Below, in pieces: positions 33,801 through 35,042 of a stretch of 35,042 nucleotides of DNA; the first letter of the stretch is position 1; each line of letters begins with the position of its first letter. The notes under the pieces were generated by a model. The model saw nothing but the letters and a program-made list of their open reading frames with translations. It had not been told where the DNA came from and ran no database searches. Origin of the DNA: Longimicrobium sp. (GTDB taxonomy: Bacteria; Gemmatimonadota; Gemmatimonadetes; Longimicrobiales; Longimicrobiaceae); NCBI GenBank assembly GCA_036377595.1, contig DASUYB010000002.1, positions 1 through 35,042 on the forward strand, read 5' to 3'. Both the position numbers and the translations under genes were made by a program.

Positions 33801-33912
33801 AGCCGAGACGAAGCAGTGCATCGACAACGGCTTTGCGGTGCTCGATCAGGTCCTGAAAAGTGCCGCTGACAATAACATCAGGGTGATCGGGCACATTGTT
33901 GGGCTTCTCCAT
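30811..33912 (-). CDS. DUF4062-STAND ATPase-TPR protein, putative defence
   Basis: A 1033-residue protein. Residues of about 11-110 match DUF4062 (VIVSGTFQDLIEHRKAVVDA, then MEFDSA, HRYGG and SITELEYRRAL). About 205-560 is an NB-ARC-like STAND ATPase: FVGRHAEL, Walker A GGMGKS (237-242) and Walker B LLVLDGFE (about 316-323). A winged-helix-like part follows (LLQWDRKKNSYDLHPVVRGY). From about 640 to 990 are helical repeats of the TPR type (for example GDALLAATAFEQAIELTQAG). DUF4062 often heads STAND proteins and lies where TIR effectors lie in relatives. An effector or adaptor role in antiphage defence is inference. ATG 33912 is chosen over an upstream ATG because GAGGGG stands 5-6 bp before it. 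It converges with the nuclease gene. Base composition is less GC-rich than the NRPS block. Confidence 0.85.
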   Translation of the reverse strand: MEKPNNVPDHPDVIVSGTFQDLIEHRKAVVDALLRLGFYPIGMEFDSAIAQKDVIASSYEKVDRAYAYVGIVSHRYGGVPRDSRRNPNQLSITELEYRRALGRGIPVYMFLMSDDHPTQLGNVETVEAYRAKLHALREDAQARSITAQFSSVESLKSLVLQSMAEFRSSLVAVETQEEKARTTRQVAEKRGLPSPPKPLAIPNFVSGHEFVGRHAELSLLDDWAASEQPMMVVEAIGGMGKSSLAWRWTQEQARVVRPDLAGVLWYSFYEGGADMAEFAAYALAYTKGLQFHKIRGKKTTELAVLLLNALKEEPFLLVLDGFERVLVAYHRLDASQLRDDQVRSDVDHRACTKPSDADLLRQLVAASPSKVLVTSRLMPSTLTNKAGQPLPGVMHHRLVGMHPDDALTMMRDLGIRSGDQAIRRYLTRHFDNHPLLIGITAGLVNDYVHDPGNFDRWVGDPQGGASLHLSRLDLVQRRTHILAAALTGLEPGVRQLLNRIAAFSHAVPFETVVALNPFLPPLPEAAGEPAADEDDAEVAHDRAAPAFWGPEELREYLPKLVSALHDLERRGLLQWDRKKNSYDLHPVVRGYAFDILEDTDRAAICNRIIDHFQSRPPDQFSEARTVADLQQSVDVFRALIQAQRHSAAVKFYIGDFAQALLCVEAPLDVLLILQPLFPRGFTHSPAESHFQSFLLTDVANSLFQIGQFSDAHESYLAALRIDLKRADIYSVWVDLLGLAASFCAENHIASMFSAIKLALSIAKRFQSGLKDERRDACTSCTYLKLIEYYDLTGMVAEAEVAHNEYLRLPTPRLRAIYRPGEAERVLCWLRFRQNMLTDIELTEAEAVARQGNNKASMRDLLSIRGELTLRRGDALLAATAFEQAIELTQAGGIPVAGLEARLAFAKARTGDIEGAIEICDRLQDSAQPPYVSLAETYLILRDPAGARDHALKGYRWAWSDGPPHARWWELARCRAVLQALGEAEPELPPSDPAALGTMPFEKDVWTLIGQRANEEDWDVDPPMPGEFDRRPVV

Positions 33913-33942
33913 CGTCACCCCTCGGTACAATGAATTTGTAGG

Positions 33943-33967
33943 AGGTCCTGCTCCGGAGCCAGAACCT
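33943..33967. promoter_or_regulatory. dyad-symmetric site upstream of the DUF4062-STAND gene
   Basis: AGGTCCTG (33943-33950) and CAGAACCT (33960-33967) are complementary at 7 of 8 positions. They flank CTCCGGAGC, itself part of the 10-bp palindrome GCTCCGGAGC. The site lies about 30 bp before the start codon on the minus strand, where a repressor site or leader hairpin would be expected. Confidence 0.35.
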
Positions 33968-34559
33968 ATTCTGTAGGATTTCTCCTCCCAATATTACGCT
34001 TTCAGCCGCGCCATCAGCTCCTGTCCACAATCGGAGGAAACGCCTTCTTGTACACGGTGCCACCCTTGATGACGGTCGACGCATAACGTAGAAGAAGCGC
34101 ACAATAATTCAAGAGAAGCGGATGTCGAAATCGGACCCATCCTTGCCGATAATCGAAACCGCAAGCGGGGACTTTCCGGTAGGAGCCGACGAGTTGGAAA
34201 CCTCTCTGGGGCCGCGCTCCCCTATCCCGCTGTCGCCCTCGACGTCGGCGGGAAATCGCCAGGGGTACACGACGGGGTGCCCGGCCGTCTTCGGTGACCA
34301 CCGGGGTGCGCCTCTCCACCAGCTCGCTCGCCGGCGTGCGGCGAGCGAGCCGTGGGAAGGTGCCGCGATCAACTGCGCCGACCTCCCCCCACGACCGTTT
34401 CCCATGCCCCCACCTTCTTCCAACCTCCGCACATAGGCCCGAACTGGAGCGGGCTGCGCCCGCAACCACGTGATCCGCGCGCGGCGGCCCCGCCGCAGAC
34501 CGAAGCGAGCGAGCCCGACGCCCCTGTCGCCAGTGGCGGGGTATCAGCAGGGACAGATC
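33968..34559. other. gap of about 600 bp; no convincing gene, possible gene fragments
   Basis: Open frames on both strands here are low-complexity and Arg/Pro-rich. The only protein-like piece is on the minus strand at about 34014-34085, ending STVIKGGTVYKKAFPPIVD before a stop. It recalls the C-terminal strands of amidohydrolases, but is too short to assign. The base composition changes from the moderately GC STAND gene to GC-rich DNA near 34200. The N-terminal part of the downstream integrase should lie here but is not recognisable. Confidence 0.3.
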
Positions 34560-34906
34560 GTTGACGTCCCTGTGTTGACCCGCCTCCATGAACGCGCGGC
34601 GGCGGCGCACGCCTCCTATCAGGTGATGCGTGACCTGTTCGAGGATCTGGAGAGGATTGCGGGCGTGGAGCACCGGCGCGGGCGCTCCTTCTACGGCCTG
34701 CGCAGGCAGGCAACCGACCTCGCGCCTGAGTTCGCGCAGGACGCGCGAGTCCTCAACAGCATTTCCGGCCACGCCGACAGCGCCACGCGCGAGCAGGTCT
34801 ATCAGGACAAGGAGAACGAGCGGGTGCGCGTCAAGCCGCGGAGGTACGGCGCTCCATGCGGCGCTACCTGCTGGAGGGAAAGGACGGCGAGCAGATCGCC
34901 GCCTGA
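34560..34906 (+). pseudogene. tyrosine recombinase/integrase, C-terminal fragment, frameshifted
   Basis: The translation from about 34560 is the catalytic C-terminal half of a phage-type integrase: LFEDLERIAGVEH, then FYGLRRQATDLAPEF (box arginine), VLNSISGHADSATREQVYQD (histidine and nucleophilic tyrosine). After VRVK (34835) one base is missing. Stepping back one base restores the tail AAEVRRSMRRYLLEGKDGEQ and a stop at 34904-34906. The N-terminal arm-binding and core-binding domains are not found upstream. The protein would be inactive. The stop is 2 bp from the right att-like repeat, the usual place for an integrase gene. Confidence 0.78.
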
Positions 34907-34908
34907 CC

Positions 34909-34933
34909 AAACCTATCCCACAATCTGTACCAC
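34909..34933 (+). repeat. att-like direct repeat, right copy
   Basis: A 25-bp sequence starting AAACCTATCCCA, matching the left copy at 21674-21698 at 22 of 25 positions (differences at positions 13, 16 and 21). It lies just after the integrase stop, so the 13.2 kb between the copies could be one integrated element. The motif could instead be a dispersed genomic repeat or an integrase arm site. Confidence 0.6.
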
Positions 34934-34945
34934 CCCGCCGGGACG

Positions 34946-35042
34946 ATGGAAGAGCCGCGGCCGGTGCGGGCGTCGGAGGGGCTCATAGTACCGGGGAAGC
35001 CGGGTAATGCCGGTGGAGGGAAGGAGCCCTGCTTCTGGGACG
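34946..35042 (+). CDS. N terminus of a possible group II intron-type reverse transcriptase (3' partial)
   Basis: Only 32 codons are visible. MEEPRPVRASEGLIVPGKPG followed by NAGGGKEPCFWD recalls the N-terminal signature of some group II intron maturases (a basic stretch, then GNAGG-K-P-F). A group II intron would normally have several hundred bases of structured RNA before this ORF. Here the integrase remnant stands only 40 bp upstream, so it could be a truncated intron, a group II-like free-standing reverse transcriptase, or a false resemblance. No ribosome site is clear. Confidence 0.4.
   Translation, partial: MEEPRPVRASEGLIVPGKPGNAGGGKEPCFWD

Noticed and set aside
34014-34910. Minus-strand frame of 298 codons at the right end
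   Set aside because: It runs antisense to the integrase catalytic motifs, and most of it is Arg-rich shadow. Only the last part might be a gene tail.

Overview
This window comes from a very GC-rich bacterial chromosome. It splits into two blocks that differ in base composition and history. The high GC, the multimodular NRPS, and the many hairpins built from short reiterated units fit a Longimicrobium-like Gemmatimonadota or a similar soil bacterium with large secondary-metabolite clusters. That taxonomic guess is inference; no rRNA or marker gene is present.

Block 1 (1-21.4 kb) is the 3' part of a nonribosomal peptide cluster on the + strand. Three NRPS genes run head to tail: the end of one (A-PCP, cut by the window edge), a complete C-A-PCP-C-A-PCP protein, and a terminal C-A-PCP-C-A-PCP-TE-TE protein. 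Five adenylation domains are visible, so at least five residues are added here and released by tandem thioesterases. No epimerisation domain, MbtH-like gene or starter module is in view. Downstream on the same strand are a probable circularly permuted ATP-grasp ligase, a peptidase S51-like protein and an ABC exporter with fused membrane and ATPase domains. These suit modification, peptide-bond processing and export of the product. The most striking feature here is a pair of hairpins made of 8-nt units. They sit in frame in two A domains, in both cases at the same A7-A8 linker, and each encodes about 30 extra residues. Other hairpins and a long inverted repeat fill the gaps between the downstream genes.

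Block 2 (about 21.67-34.93 kb) looks like a decayed integrative element. It is bounded by near-identical 25-bp direct repeats in the same orientation. The right repeat lies 2 bp after the stop of a broken tyrosine recombinase. Inside are an antisense XRE-regulator remnant, a relaxase that has lost its catalytic N terminus, a small overlapping ORF, and an IS110-family transposase stub with a nonsense codon. The cargo is four apparently intact genes: TIR-STAND-WD40 (-), an SSB without the usual acidic tail (+), a four-cysteine PD-(D/E)XK nuclease (+) and DUF4062-STAND-TPR (-). By eye the two STAND genes are clearly less GC-rich than the NRPS genes. The best reading is a defence island with two sensor/effector STAND ATPases around an ssDNA-binding/nuclease pair. 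Whether the four genes form one system is unproven.

The last 97 bases begin a new + strand ORF whose first residues resemble the N terminus of group II intron-type reverse transcriptases; it runs off the edge.
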